64,000 bases of DNA from Pseudoalteromonas nigrifaciens (lineage in GTDB: Bacteria; Pseudomonadota; Gammaproteobacteria; Enterobacterales; Alteromonadaceae): the NCBI RefSeq assembly GCF_002221505.1, contig NZ_CP011036.1, positions 1,550,001 to 1,614,000 of the forward strand. The letters are read 5' to 3'. A program made the translations under genes and the position numbers. This document shows positions 29,328 to 39,210 of this stretch, piece after piece (position 1 is the first letter of the stretch; every line of letters starts with the position of its first letter). The notes under the pieces were generated by a model. That model was not told where the DNA came from. It saw nothing but the letters and a program-made list of their open reading frames with translations, and ran no database searches.

Positions 29328-32129
29328 ATGGCTATGTTCAAACCAAGTATATTAACGCTAGCATTAACTGCTGCCGGACTATCAAGCTTTGCCACCACTG
29401 CGGCACAAGAAGAAACAATAAAAAATGATGATGTAGAAATTATTGAGGTAAAAGGTTTTCGCGGTAGTGTTGTTGAATCAATTAATACTAAGCGTTTTTC
29501 AACACAGGTTGTTGAGTCTATCTCTGCAGAAGATATTGGTAAATTACCAGATTCGTCAATTGCCGAATCAATCGCACGTTTACCAGGTTTGACCGCGCAG
29601 CGCCTAGATGGCCGTGCCAGTCGTGTAAGCGTTCGTGGTTTTAGTGAAAACGAAAGTGCAACAACCTTCAATGGCCGTGAGCAAGTATCGATTGGTGACA
29701 ACCGTGGTGTTGAGTTTGACCTTTACCCATCAGAAATAATGAGCGGTGTAACCGTATATAAAACACCAAGTGCTAGTTTAGATGCAGAAGGTATTGCTGG
29801 TGTTATTGACATGCAAACTGTAAAACCTTTAAGTAAAGGCGAGCGCGTGATCATGTTTAATGGTCAGTTAGAGCAGTCAGGTTTTGATAAGCTAAACCCA
29901 GATGGTGATGACAAAGGCTTTCGTGGCACGGTTTCATACATTGATCAGTTTGCAGATGACACTATAGGTGTTGCATTTGCTTACAATACTATGAGCTCAC
30001 CTAACCAAGAAAAACGCTGGAATTCTTGGGGATACCCTGAATTCGACGTTGATGGACAGAATTATTCAATCTTAGGCGGCGCTAAACCTTTTGTACGTTC
30101 ATCAACACTTGAACGTGATTCAGCGATGCTAGTAGTTGAAGCTGCACCAAATGACCGTTTAAACATGACATTTGATGCGTTGTATGTTGATTTTACAGAT
30201 GAAAAAATCCTACGTGGTATTGAAACTCCATTTTTTCCTGATTGGGGTGGGCAAGGCTATATTGATCCAAATAGCCTAGCTATAGATGAAGAATCTGGGT
30301 TTATCACCAGTGCAGTAACACAAGGTCAACGTGTAGTAGTTCGTAATGATGTTGAAGAACGTGATGCTGAATTAACGCAATTTGGTTTTAATACTAAATA
30401 TAACATTGACGACTCATGGTCGGTAGAGTTGGATGCGAGCTTATCTGAAGTTGAGCGAAAGGATTGGAGCTTACAAAGTTATTCTGGCACAGGCCGTGGA
30501 GATATTAATGGTGATCCTGACAACATAGGTTATTCGCTTGATGGTGGTAACACTGGTGCGCAGTTCTCACATGAACTCGATTACAGTGATTACGGCTTAA
30601 TTCAATTAGGCGGGCCATTATCTTGGGGAGAGAGTGCAGCGCTTAATGATAAATATGGTTTAACTGGCACGCCTTACGAAAATACAGCACAAGACGGCTT
30701 TATTAATGCCCCTGAGGTTAATGATGAACTACATACTTTAAAGCTAGCGGCAAGTAAGCTATTAGAAAACGATTACTTAAGCAAAGTTAGTTTTGGTATG
30801 TCATATCGCGACCGCGAGAAGAGCAAAAAGTCTGAGGGGTACTACTTAACATTAAGTGACTTCTCATTAGATAACCCAGGTATGCTTGTCGTTCCAGAGC
30901 AATACCGTCTCGGAACTGCTAGTTTAGATTTTATCGGTATGGGTGATATGATCGCCTATGATACCCGTGCACTAGTTGACGATGGATATTATAGCTCAAT
31001 CCAAGAAAGTTTAACGGATATAAAACACACGACGCAATCATACACAGTGCAAGAAAAAGTCACGGCGTTTTTTGTACAAGCTGATATTAATGCTGAAGTA
31101 GGTGAACTACCACTAACAGGTAACTTTGGTGTTCGCTATGTTAGAACTGAGCAATCTTCGCAAGGCTTTGCCGCCGTACCGAACGAAGCGACTGGTCTAG
31201 TTGAGGCCGTTCCTAGCAATGTGTCTCATGATTATAGTCATGTTTTACCTAGTCTTAATTTATCTTTAGCGCTAGATGAAAATCAAACTGTGCGTTTTGG
31301 TGCCGCTAAAACTATCTCACGAGCCCGCCTAGATGAAATGAATGCTTCTGTTAATGCGAGCTATAATTCAGAGCGTCCTGATGAGAATGGCAACTATTGG
31401 TCAGTATCGGGTGGTAACCCTACACTTGAACCAAAAGAAGCAACGGGTTTTGATTTGACTTATGAAAACTACTTTAGTGCAGAAGGCTACTTCTCAGCAG
31501 CTGTATTTTATAAAGACTTAAGTCAATGGATATTTGATGGCGTATACGAAGTTGATATGTCAGGGGTTGCTGACCCTTCAACGGGTGAGATACCAGAGAA
31601 TAGTAGTGGTACTGCATCAGGTAAAGTGAATGGCGGTGGTGGAGACCTTTGGGGTTATGAATTGTCTCTTGCTCTACCATTTAATGTCTTTAGCGACTCA
31701 CTAGAAGGCTTTGGTTTAATTGCCAGCCATACTGGAATTGAACAAGATGTTGAAGATCAAAACGGCAACGATTACGAGTTACCAGGCTTATCAGACCAAA
31801 TTGATAGCTTAACGGTTTACTTCGAGCGTAGTGGTTTCCAAGCACGTACTAGTATGCGTAAACGCAGCGACTTTAAAGGTGATATTTACAACGCAGGTTA
31901 TGAAACACAGCAAGTAAACATCTTAGGTGAAACAATTTGGGATGTACAAGTTGGCTATGATTTTGGCGAAGCGGGTGTTGAGAGCTTAGATGGCTTAAAT
32001 GTGACATTCCAAGTACAAAATATCACTGAAGAACCATTTACAACATTAAGTGGTGATAACGCTTTGCAAGTTCGTGATTATCAAGATTATGGACGTAACT
32101 TTATCCTTGGTTTCAGCTACAAGCTTTAA
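29328..32129 (+). CDS. TonB-dependent receptor, probably for maltodextrins
   Basis: 933 aa. A signal peptide (about 1-27, ending AAQEE) is followed by a TonB-box-like stretch (EIIEVKGFRGSV), a plug domain (about 50-160: LPDSSIAESIARLPGLTAQR, VSVRGFS, GVIDMQTVKP) and a 22-strand barrel ending in ILGFSYKL. The last residue is Leu rather than the usual Phe. It belongs to the large 'outer membrane receptor' group that takes up glycans in marine gammaproteobacteria and Caulobacter. Substrate is inferred from the GH13 genes and transporter beside it and from a shared operator. A terminator follows at 32151. Confidence 0.9.
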   Translation: MAMFKPSILTLALTAAGLSSFATTAAQEETIKNDDVEIIEVKGFRGSVVESINTKRFSTQVVESISAEDIGKLPDSSIAESIARLPGLTAQRLDGRASRVSVRGFSENESATTFNGREQVSIGDNRGVEFDLYPSEIMSGVTVYKTPSASLDAEGIAGVIDMQTVKPLSKGERVIMFNGQLEQSGFDKLNPDGDDKGFRGTVSYIDQFADDTIGVAFAYNTMSSPNQEKRWNSWGYPEFDVDGQNYSILGGAKPFVRSSTLERDSAMLVVEAAPNDRLNMTFDALYVDFTDEKILRGIETPFFPDWGGQGYIDPNSLAIDEESGFITSAVTQGQRVVVRNDVEERDAELTQFGFNTKYNIDDSWSVELDASLSEVERKDWSLQSYSGTGRGDINGDPDNIGYSLDGGNTGAQFSHELDYSDYGLIQLGGPLSWGESAALNDKYGLTGTPYENTAQDGFINAPEVNDELHTLKLAASKLLENDYLSKVSFGMSYRDREKSKKSEGYYLTLSDFSLDNPGMLVVPEQYRLGTASLDFIGMGDMIAYDTRALVDDGYYSSIQESLTDIKHTTQSYTVQEKVTAFFVQADINAEVGELPLTGNFGVRYVRTEQSSQGFAAVPNEATGLVEAVPSNVSHDYSHVLPSLNLSLALDENQTVRFGAAKTISRARLDEMNASVNASYNSERPDENGNYWSVSGGNPTLEPKEATGFDLTYENYFSAEGYFSAAVFYKDLSQWIFDGVYEVDMSGVADPSTGEIPENSSGTASGKVNGGGGDLWGYELSLALPFNVFSDSLEGFGLIASHTGIEQDVEDQNGNDYELPGLSDQIDSLTVYFERSGFQARTSMRKRSDFKGDIYNAGYETQQVNILGETIWDVQVGYDFGEAGVESLDGLNVTFQVQNITEEPFTTLSGDNALQVRDYQDYGRNFILGFSYKL

Positions 32130-32150
32130 CTGAAATTTAGTTAAGATATT

Positions 32151-32183
32151 AGCCCTTGTTATTAGTTTTACAAGGGCTTTTTT
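32151..32183 (+). terminator. terminator after the TonB-receptor gene
   Basis: AGCCCTTGT (32151-32159) pairs with ACAAGGGCT (32170-32178), followed by T6. It may be partly read through into the halogenase gene 30 nt on. Confidence 0.88.
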
Positions 32184-32215
32184 ATAGCTACTTTGCCTAA
32201 GTTTTATCAACCTTT

Positions 32216-33727
32216 ATGAACGTGAGCAATAATATGAAACCAATAAAACACGTCGTCATTGCAGGCGGTGGAACAGCCGGTTGGATAACCGCAGCACTAC
32301 TTAATAAAGTATTAGGTAAAGTAATTAATATTACCCTTATTGAATCAAGTAGCATTGGTACTATAGGTGTGGGAGAGGCCACTATTCCTCCTATTATTGG
32401 GCTTAATAATGCGCTCGGTATTAATGAGCAAGATTTTATCAAAGCCACTAATGCGTCTATCAAACTGGGTATAGAGTTCGAAAATTGGAAAACACCTGGG
32501 CATAGCTACATGCATGCATTTGGCTCGTTTGGTAAAGATTTTCCATTTTGTGAGTTTCATCACTTTTGGCTAAAAGCAAAACAGCAAAACCACGCCCCCG
32601 ACTTGTGGGATTTTTCTGTTAACTACCAAGCGGCAAAAGCAGGTAAATTCGCCCATTTACGTAATTTGCCTAATACCCAATTACCAGGGTTACATTATGC
32701 TTATCATTTTGACGCAACCTTATATGCCAAACTGTTAAAAAAACTTGCGCAGCAGCGCGGTGTTAAACGTGTAGAAGGTAAAATAAAAAGCGTGCAGCAG
32801 TGTCAGCAGTCAGGTGATATACAAGCATTAACACTTGAGAGTGGCTCAGTAATTAAGGGCGACTTATTTATTGACTGCACTGGGCTAAGTGCATTATTAA
32901 TTGAAAAAACCTTAAATACAGGCTTTGAAGACTGGTCGCATTGGCTACCTTGCGACAGCGCAGTAGCAGTGCAAAGTGAATCAGCGAATGAGCCAGTACC
33001 TTATACTCGCTCTATTGCCCAAAATGCTGGTTGGCAATGGCAAATACCTTTACAGTACAGAGTTGGTAACGGCTTAGTGTTCTCGAGCCGCTATTTAACA
33101 GATGATGAAGCAAAGCAGCAATTACTCGCTAATTTGCCCGGCAAAGCAATAACAGAGCCGCGGGTGATCCGTTTTAAAACGGGGCGCCGACGCTTACAAT
33201 GGCATAAAAATGTAGTTGCTATTGGACTCTCAAGTGGGTTTTTAGAGCCGTTAAAGTCAACCAGTATTCATTTAATTCAAACAGCGGCTATTCGATTAAT
33301 TAAGTTGTTTCCGCATAATGGGATTAAACACTCGCAAGTAACTACATATAACCTGCAAAGTAAAACCGAAATAGAACGCATACGCGACTTTATAATTTTA
33401 CATTATAAGCTTACCACCCGCACAGATAGCGCATTTGGGCGTCAATGTCAGCAAATGAGTATTCCCGAAACTCTGCAACAAAAAATAACCTTGTTCAAGC
33501 AAACAGGCAAGCTCACTCGAGAAGACGACGAACTTTTTTCCGAGCCAGCGTGGCAGCAAGTAATGATAGGTCAGGGGCTTGAAGCAGATGATTATCACCC
33601 ATTAGCCAACGCCCTAACTGATGAGCCGCTGCTCGCATTATTTTCTGATTTAAAAGCTTTGATTAACCACACGGTTGAACAACTCCCTTCCCATAGTGAA
33701 TTTTTATCTAGGATGAAAAATAATTAA
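32216..33727 (+). CDS. flavin-dependent tryptophan-halogenase-family protein
   Basis: 503 aa. The FAD-binding motif GGGTAGW (17-23) is near the start, VGEATIPPI follows, and both halogenase hallmarks are present: Lys83 in [10 protein letters not shown] aligns with the catalytic Lys79 of PrnA, and WQWQIP (273-278) matches the WxWxIP motif that separates halogenases from monooxygenases. It should use FADH2, O2 and halide. Homologues occur beside TonB receptors in sugar-uptake loci, and a few such proteins have been shown to halogenate indole; the natural substrate here is unknown. The gene abuts the next one (stop TAA then ATG). ATG 32234 is an alternative start. Confidence 0.88.
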   Translation: MNVSNNMKPIKHVVIAGGGTAGWITAALLNKVLGKVINITLIESSSIGTIGVGEATIPPIIGLNNALGINEQDFIKATNASIKLGIEFENWKTPGHSYMHAFGSFGKDFPFCEFHHFWLKAKQQNHAPDLWDFSVNYQAAKAGKFAHLRNLPNTQLPGLHYAYHFDATLYAKLLKKLAQQRGVKRVEGKIKSVQQCQQSGDIQALTLESGSVIKGDLFIDCTGLSALLIEKTLNTGFEDWSHWLPCDSAVAVQSESANEPVPYTRSIAQNAGWQWQIPLQYRVGNGLVFSSRYLTDDEAKQQLLANLPGKAITEPRVIRFKTGRRRLQWHKNVVAIGLSSGFLEPLKSTSIHLIQTAAIRLIKLFPHNGIKHSQVTTYNLQSKTEIERIRDFIILHYKLTTRTDSAFGRQCQQMSIPETLQQKITLFKQTGKLTREDDELFSEPAWQQVMIGQGLEADDYHPLANALTDEPLLALFSDLKALINHTVEQLPSHSEFLSRMKNN

Positions 33728-35584
33728 ATGAAAAAGCTAATTAAAGCACTGTTTGCTACAACATTGTTTACTGCAATACCATTTACTGCAACAAAGGCAC
33801 AGGCCATGTCTGTATCGCCACAAAATTGGTGGGTTGGCATGCAAAATGAGGCATTGCAAGTTATGTTGCATGAGCCAAACATTGCTAAACAACAGTGGCA
33901 ATTAATCCCCTACAATGGGGTTAAGTTAATCAGTATTAGCAAAACAGATAACCCTAATTATGCGTTTTTAAACCTAAAAATAACGCCGCAAGCAAAGCCT
34001 GGTGACTTAGTGTTTACCAGCCCAACGGGTGAGCGCTTTGAATACCCGTTACATACTCGCAGCAGCAACAGTGCCAAGCGTAAAGGCTTTAACAGCCAAG
34101 ATACCCTTTATTTAATTAACCCAGACCGTTTTGTAAATGGCGATAGCAGTAACGACACCGCAGCAGGCATGTTAGAGGCCGCTGATCCAAAAAGTAAAGG
34201 CGGGCGCCACGGTGGCGACTTACAAGGGGTGATCAATGCACTTCCATATTTAAATGATTTAGGGGTAACTCAATTGTGGTTAACCCCAGCGCTTGAAAAC
34301 AATATGCCAAGCTACTCTTACCATGGTTATGCTATTACTGACTTTTATAATATAGATCCCCGTATGGGCAGTAATGAACTCTACCAAGAGCTGTCAAATA
34401 AAGCGCAGCAACAGGGGATTGGTTTAGTGATGGATTTTGTACTTAATCACTTTGGCTCTGAGCATGTGTGGATGAATGACAAGCCAACGTCTGATTGGAT
34501 TAATTTTAATGGTGAGTTTGCCAATGGTAAACATGCCACTAGTCATGCAAGGCAAACCATTCAAGACCCTCACGCCAGCCAGTTCGATAAACGTCAATTT
34601 AGCGATGGCTGGTTTGTAGAAACCATGCCCGATTTAAACCAGCGTCAACCTTTGTTGGCAACCTACCTAATTCAAAACACCATTTGGTGGATTGAGTATG
34701 CAAATTTAAGCGGTATTCGAGTAGATACATATTCATACTCAGACAAAGCTTTTTTAGCCAATTGGACCAAAGCAATTATGAGCGAATACCCAGCGTTTAA
34801 TATTGTTGGTGAAGAGTGGACTACCAATCCAGCAATTGCATCGTATTGGCAAGCGGGCAAAAATAACAGCGACGGTTATACTTCAAGTTTACCCAGTGTG
34901 ATGGACTTTTCGCTGCAAGAGGCGCTCATTCAAGCTTTAAACGAAGATGAAAGCTGGAACACAGGTTGGGTTAAAGTATACCAATCACTTGCCAATGATT
35001 TTTTATACCCTAATCCAAATAACCTTTTAGTATTTGCCGATAACCACGATATGAGCCGTGTTTATACTGAGCTAAAGCAAAATCTAAATAAAACCAAAAT
35101 GGCGATGACCATGCTGCTTACCACCCGCGGTATTGCACAAATGTATTATGGCACCGAAGTATTACTCGATAACACAGGCAGTAATGACCACGGCGATATT
35201 CGTATTGATTTTCCGGGCGGCTTTGCTGGGCAAACAGTTAATGCCTTTACAGGTAAAGGGCTCACAAATGCACAGCGTGATATGCACCAAACCCTACGTA
35301 CGTTACTTAATTTTAGAAAGCAAAGCCCTGCATTAGGTTATGGCAAGCTAACGCATTTTAGTCCACATCAAGGTATTTACAGTTATGCACGTATAGCCGA
35401 TGAGCAAATAGTGTTGGTATTTTTGAATAAAAATAAGCAGGCTAAAAATTGGTCATTAGAGTATATGCAAGAGGTGCTTAAGCTGCATACAACAGCAACA
35501 AACTTGTTTACTAAGCAGCAAATTAATTTAACTGATGCAATAACATTAGCACCCATGAGTGCCACAGTATTAGTGATAGAGTAA
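33728..35584 (+). CDS. periplasmic GH13 cyclomaltodextrinase/neopullulanase-type enzyme
   Basis: 618 aa. A signal peptide (about 1-26, ending AQA) directs it to the periplasm. An N-terminal beta domain (about 28-115) typical of cyclomaltodextrinases comes before the GH13 barrel (from about 125). Catalytic residues are in GIRVDTYSY (Asp), IVGEEWT (Glu) and FADNHDMSRV (Asp). Region V is MPDLN, the intermediate form between oligo-1,6-glucosidase and neopullulanase groups. Layout is like SusA of Bacteroides. It should open cyclodextrins or cut longer maltodextrins after uptake. The start directly follows the halogenase stop, so the two are coupled. Confidence 0.9.
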   Translation: MKKLIKALFATTLFTAIPFTATKAQAMSVSPQNWWVGMQNEALQVMLHEPNIAKQQWQLIPYNGVKLISISKTDNPNYAFLNLKITPQAKPGDLVFTSPTGERFEYPLHTRSSNSAKRKGFNSQDTLYLINPDRFVNGDSSNDTAAGMLEAADPKSKGGRHGGDLQGVINALPYLNDLGVTQLWLTPALENNMPSYSYHGYAITDFYNIDPRMGSNELYQELSNKAQQQGIGLVMDFVLNHFGSEHVWMNDKPTSDWINFNGEFANGKHATSHARQTIQDPHASQFDKRQFSDGWFVETMPDLNQRQPLLATYLIQNTIWWIEYANLSGIRVDTYSYSDKAFLANWTKAIMSEYPAFNIVGEEWTTNPAIASYWQAGKNNSDGYTSSLPSVMDFSLQEALIQALNEDESWNTGWVKVYQSLANDFLYPNPNNLLVFADNHDMSRVYTELKQNLNKTKMAMTMLLTTRGIAQMYYGTEVLLDNTGSNDHGDIRIDFPGGFAGQTVNAFTGKGLTNAQRDMHQTLRTLLNFRKQSPALGYGKLTHFSPHQGIYSYARIADEQIVLVFLNKNKQAKNWSLEYMQEVLKLHTTATNLFTKQQINLTDAITLAPMSATVLVIE

Positions 35585-35593
35585 ATTGCTTAA

Positions 35594-35610
35594 CTGAATA
35601 CGTATGCAGC
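35594..35610. promoter_or_regulatory. LacI-type operator candidate 3
   Basis: CTGAATACGTATGCAGC; the 16-bp part CTGAATACGTATGCAG is a palindrome except for one symmetric base pair. It sits about 97 nt before the lipoprotein alpha-amylase start and marks a new transcription unit. Confidence 0.7.
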
Positions 35611-35690
35611 GACTGTCAGTCAGTCGCGCTTCACACTAGTATTAAATTCATAACAAAAACGACAAAGTAGTAGAGTAGACTATGACAATA

Positions 35691-37562
35691 ATGAAGATAA
35701 TTAAATATAGCCCTTTGTTTTTAGCCAGCAGCATTTACCTAACAGGCTGCTCAGATAGCGAAACACAAGCTAATCAGGTTAATGAGCAATTAACTAAATC
35801 TGCAGATGAGATCAGCAAACCAGTTGTATACCAAGTATTCACTCGTTTGTTTGGTAACACCCAAACGGTGAATGTACCTTGGGGCACTAAGGAGCAAAAT
35901 GGGGTTGGTAAATTTGCCGACTTTAATGACGCCGCATTGCAAGGCATTAAAGATTTAGGCACCACCCATGTTTGGTATACCGGCGTGTTGCATCATGCGC
36001 TGGTGGGCGATTATAGCCAATACGGGATAAAACAAGACGACCCTGATGTAGTTAAAGGCCGTGCGGGTTCGCCTTATGCAATAAAAGATTACTACGATGT
36101 AAACCCAGATCTTGCAGTAAACCCAGAGCGTCGCTTAGTGGAGTTTTCTGCACTTATTGAGCGCACTCATCAACATGGTATGAAAGTGGTTATTGATATT
36201 GTGCCAAACCATGTGGCGCGTAACTATCATTCAATTGCTAGGCCTGCTGGTGTAAAAGACTTTGGCGAGCAAGACGATACCAGCAAAGAATATGCGCGTG
36301 ATAATAACTTTTATTATGTGCCAGGGCAGTCGTTTCAAGTACCTAGCTCTGATCAATACCAAGTTTTAGGAGGAGATGCAAACCCATTAGCCGATGGCTT
36401 GTTTAACGAAAGCCCTGCTAAATGGACAGGAAACGGCGCGCGTGCAGCCAAGCCCGATATAAACGACTGGTACGAAACTGTAAAAGTAAACTACGGGGTT
36501 AAACCCGATGGCAGTTATGACTTTCCAACCCTACCTGCAAGCTTTGCAACTAAAGATGCCCGAGCGCACTATGAATTTTGGCAAGACAAAAACCTACCTA
36601 ACAGCTGGTATAAATTTCGCGATATTGCACTATTTTGGTTAGATAAAGGCGTAGATGGCTTTCGCTATGACATGGCCGAAATGGTGCCAGTTGAATTTTG
36701 GAGCTTTTTAAATTCGGCAATCAAAATGCAAAACCCTAATGCCTTTTTACTTGCCGAAGTATATAACCCAAAAATGTACCGAGGTTATATTCATCAGGGC
36801 AAAATGGATTACTTATACGACAAGGTGGGTTTTTACGACACGCTAAAAGCTATTATGCAAAATAAGCAAGCTGCGAGCACTATTTTTGATGCACAACAGC
36901 AAGTTGCCGATATAGAACAGCACATGCTGCACTTTTTAGAAAACCATGACGAACAACGTATCGCAAGTCCTGATTTTGCCGGCGATGCCGCATTGGGCAA
37001 GCCTGCAATGGTGGTCTCTCACCTAATCAGTCGCTCGCCAAGCTTGCTTTATTTTGGTCAAGATGTCGGTGAAGATGGCTCAGAAAACGCGGGGTTTGGT
37101 AGCCCAACTCGCACCAGTATTTTTGACTATATTGGTGTTCCTGCTCACCAAGCGTGGATGAACAACGGTAAATTTGATGGTGGTCAGTTAACAGCTGAAC
37201 AAGCGCAATTACGCCAATATTATATTTCAATTATGGCACTTAACGATTTACCAGCGATTGTTGCCGGCGATATGGCGCAGCTGATGAACACGGGGAGTGA
37301 CAGCGTGGTTGGTTTTGTGCGTACCTTAGGACAGCAATCATTATGGGTGCTGAGTAACTTTAGTCAGCAAGCGCAAACAGTCACTATTACGCTCACGCCC
37401 AATCAAGCAACAATGCTCAAACCAAACTCAACGCTTTACGATCTATTAGAGTCGCATAACGGTATTTTGGTGAGCGATGAGAAACAAAATACAACCTTTA
37501 CGCTGACCCTTGATGCACTCAGTAGTGCCGTTTTAACAAATAAGGCTGACCATGAATTATAA
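35691..37562 (+). CDS. GH13 alpha-amylase lipoprotein
   Basis: 623 aa from ATG 35691 (ATG 35682 possible). The signal peptide ends in the lipobox LTGC, so it is membrane-anchored, probably in the periplasm or on the surface. The barrel starts at VVYQVFTRLFG. Catalytic residues: Asp in GFRYDMAEM, Glu in LLAEVYNP and Asp in FLENHDEQRI. Long inserts such as the KWTGNGARAAKPDINDWYETVKVNYG stretch are like those of periplasmic MalS-type alpha-amylases. It should cut maltodextrins. It overlaps the MFS gene by 11 nt and is preceded by an operator candidate. Confidence 0.9.
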   Translation: MKIIKYSPLFLASSIYLTGCSDSETQANQVNEQLTKSADEISKPVVYQVFTRLFGNTQTVNVPWGTKEQNGVGKFADFNDAALQGIKDLGTTHVWYTGVLHHALVGDYSQYGIKQDDPDVVKGRAGSPYAIKDYYDVNPDLAVNPERRLVEFSALIERTHQHGMKVVIDIVPNHVARNYHSIARPAGVKDFGEQDDTSKEYARDNNFYYVPGQSFQVPSSDQYQVLGGDANPLADGLFNESPAKWTGNGARAAKPDINDWYETVKVNYGVKPDGSYDFPTLPASFATKDARAHYEFWQDKNLPNSWYKFRDIALFWLDKGVDGFRYDMAEMVPVEFWSFLNSAIKMQNPNAFLLAEVYNPKMYRGYIHQGKMDYLYDKVGFYDTLKAIMQNKQAASTIFDAQQQVADIEQHMLHFLENHDEQRIASPDFAGDAALGKPAMVVSHLISRSPSLLYFGQDVGEDGSENAGFGSPTRTSIFDYIGVPAHQAWMNNGKFDGGQLTAEQAQLRQYYISIMALNDLPAIVAGDMAQLMNTGSDSVVGFVRTLGQQSLWVLSNFSQQAQTVTITLTPNQATMLKPNSTLYDLLESHNGILVSDEKQNTTFTLTLDALSSAVLTNKADHEL

Positions 37563-39039
37563 TAACAAACCAACCTTAAGCTTTTGGCAAATATGGAACA
37601 TGTGCTTTGGCTTTTTAGGCATTCAATTTGGCTTTGCACTGCAAAACGCTAACGTAAGCCGGATTTTTCAAACCCTTGGGGCGAATGTAGATGACATTCC
37701 TATTTTGTGGGTGGCAGCACCACTTACCGGTTTAATTGTACAGCCAATTATTGGTTACTGGAGCGATAAAACCTGGGGCAAATTAGGCCGCCGTCGTCCG
37801 TTTTTTTTATACGGTGCTATTTTAACCACATTATCGTTATTTGTTATGCCAAACTCACCAACACTTTGGATTGCAGCGGGCATGTTATGGATCATGGATG
37901 CATCGATTAACGTCACCATGGAACCATTTCGCGCCCTTGTAGGCGATAACCTACCAAACAAACAGCGTGCTACGGGCTATGCAATGCAAAGCTTTTTTAT
38001 TGGTGTGGGAGCGGTGGTTGCATCAGCACTCCCTTGGATGATGACAAACTGGTTTGATATTGCCAACACCGCCGCTGCAGGGCAAATTCCTGATTCAGTA
38101 AAGTACTCATTTTACTTTGGTGCAGTTGTATTGCTGGTCGCAGTGGGCTGGACAATTATAACCACCAAAGAATATTCACCTGAAGAATTGGCCGCATTTA
38201 ATCAACAAGAGCAAGCTGAAGTTGAACAGGCGGTTTGTGCACAAATTAACTTTAGTAAAGGCGGCAGTGTATTTACCGTGTTAGGGCTTGCCGTACTTGG
38301 TTTAGTCACGGGATTAAACCTAGAAAAAGAGCTGTACCTTTTAGCAGCTGGCTTAGTGAGTTTTGGTGTTATTCAATTTATTGCAGCCGCACTACAGGCA
38401 AAAAACCACACCAGCGGTGGCTTTTATCAAGTCGTTAACGATGTATTCACCATGCCAGAGACGATGAAACAACTTGCTTGGGTACAGTTTTTTAGCTGGT
38501 TTGCCTTATTTGCCATGTGGATTTATACCACCTCAGCGGTAACAAGTTTTCATTATGGTAGCAGCGACACAAGTTCAGCGGCGTATAACAATGGTGCAGA
38601 CTGGGTGGGTATTTTATTTGCGGCTTACAACGGTTTTGCTGCATTGGCGGCTTTATGTATCCCGATCATCGTTAAGCGTGTTGGTTTAAAACTAGCACAT
38701 GCACTTAACCTTATTTTAGGTGCGTTAGGTTTGGCGAGCTTTATGTTTATACAAGATCCGAGCTTACTTATTTGGCCAATGATAGGTATTGGTTTTGCGT
38801 GGGCGTCTATTTTATCACTGCCATACGCCATGTTAAGTACCTCGGTGCCGAGCAGTAAAATGGGTGTTTATATGGGCATATTTAACTTTTTTATTGTTAT
38901 ACCCCAGCTGTTAGCCGCCAGCATTTTAGGGCTTATATTACGCCACTTTTTTGAGAATCAACCAATATACGCTTTGTTAATAGGCGCGGTGTCGTTTTTA
39001 CTGGCAGCCGTTGCCGTATTGCGCGTTAAACAATCTTAA
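37552..39039 (+). CDS. MFS sugar transporter (maltose/glucoside type)
   Basis: 495 aa with twelve hydrophobic segments. The start (FWQIWNMCFGFLGIQFGFALQNANVSRIFQTLGA) and GYWSDKTWGKLGRRRPF match the GPH/SLC45-like MFS proteins found in alpha-glucan loci of Alteromonadales and Caulobacter. It should carry maltose or short dextrins across the inner membrane with a proton, feeding the cytoplasmic alpha-glucosidase. It overlaps the alpha-amylase gene by 11 nt, so the two are cotranslated. Confidence 0.88.
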   Translation: MNYNNKPTLSFWQIWNMCFGFLGIQFGFALQNANVSRIFQTLGANVDDIPILWVAAPLTGLIVQPIIGYWSDKTWGKLGRRRPFFLYGAILTTLSLFVMPNSPTLWIAAGMLWIMDASINVTMEPFRALVGDNLPNKQRATGYAMQSFFIGVGAVVASALPWMMTNWFDIANTAAAGQIPDSVKYSFYFGAVVLLVAVGWTIITTKEYSPEELAAFNQQEQAEVEQAVCAQINFSKGGSVFTVLGLAVLGLVTGLNLEKELYLLAAGLVSFGVIQFIAAALQAKNHTSGGFYQVVNDVFTMPETMKQLAWVQFFSWFALFAMWIYTTSAVTSFHYGSSDTSSAAYNNGADWVGILFAAYNGFAALAALCIPIIVKRVGLKLAHALNLILGALGLASFMFIQDPSLLIWPMIGIGFAWASILSLPYAMLSTSVPSSKMGVYMGIFNFFIVIPQLLAASILGLILRHFFENQPIYALLIGAVSFLLAAVAVLRVKQS

Positions 39040-39062
39040 TTTTTATAAATAAAAGCAAATTA

Positions 39063-39103
39063 CTGCCTCTACCATTGCATTTTTAAGGCAAGGGCAGAGG
39101 CAG
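39063..39103 (+). other. long intergenic stem-loop
   Basis: Positions 39063-39078 and 39088-39103 pair with 14 of 16 bases across a 9-nt loop. No T-run follows, so it is not a standard terminator; it could stabilise the upstream mRNA or separate the two parts of the operon. Confidence 0.5.
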
Positions 39104-39210
39104 CAAAATAACTAACCATTAGGCTAAAACCATTCGCAACATATTACAGTTGCACTTTAATTGAATGGTATACAGCAATTAGCATAAACAACAAAAACAA
39201 AGGGGATAAA

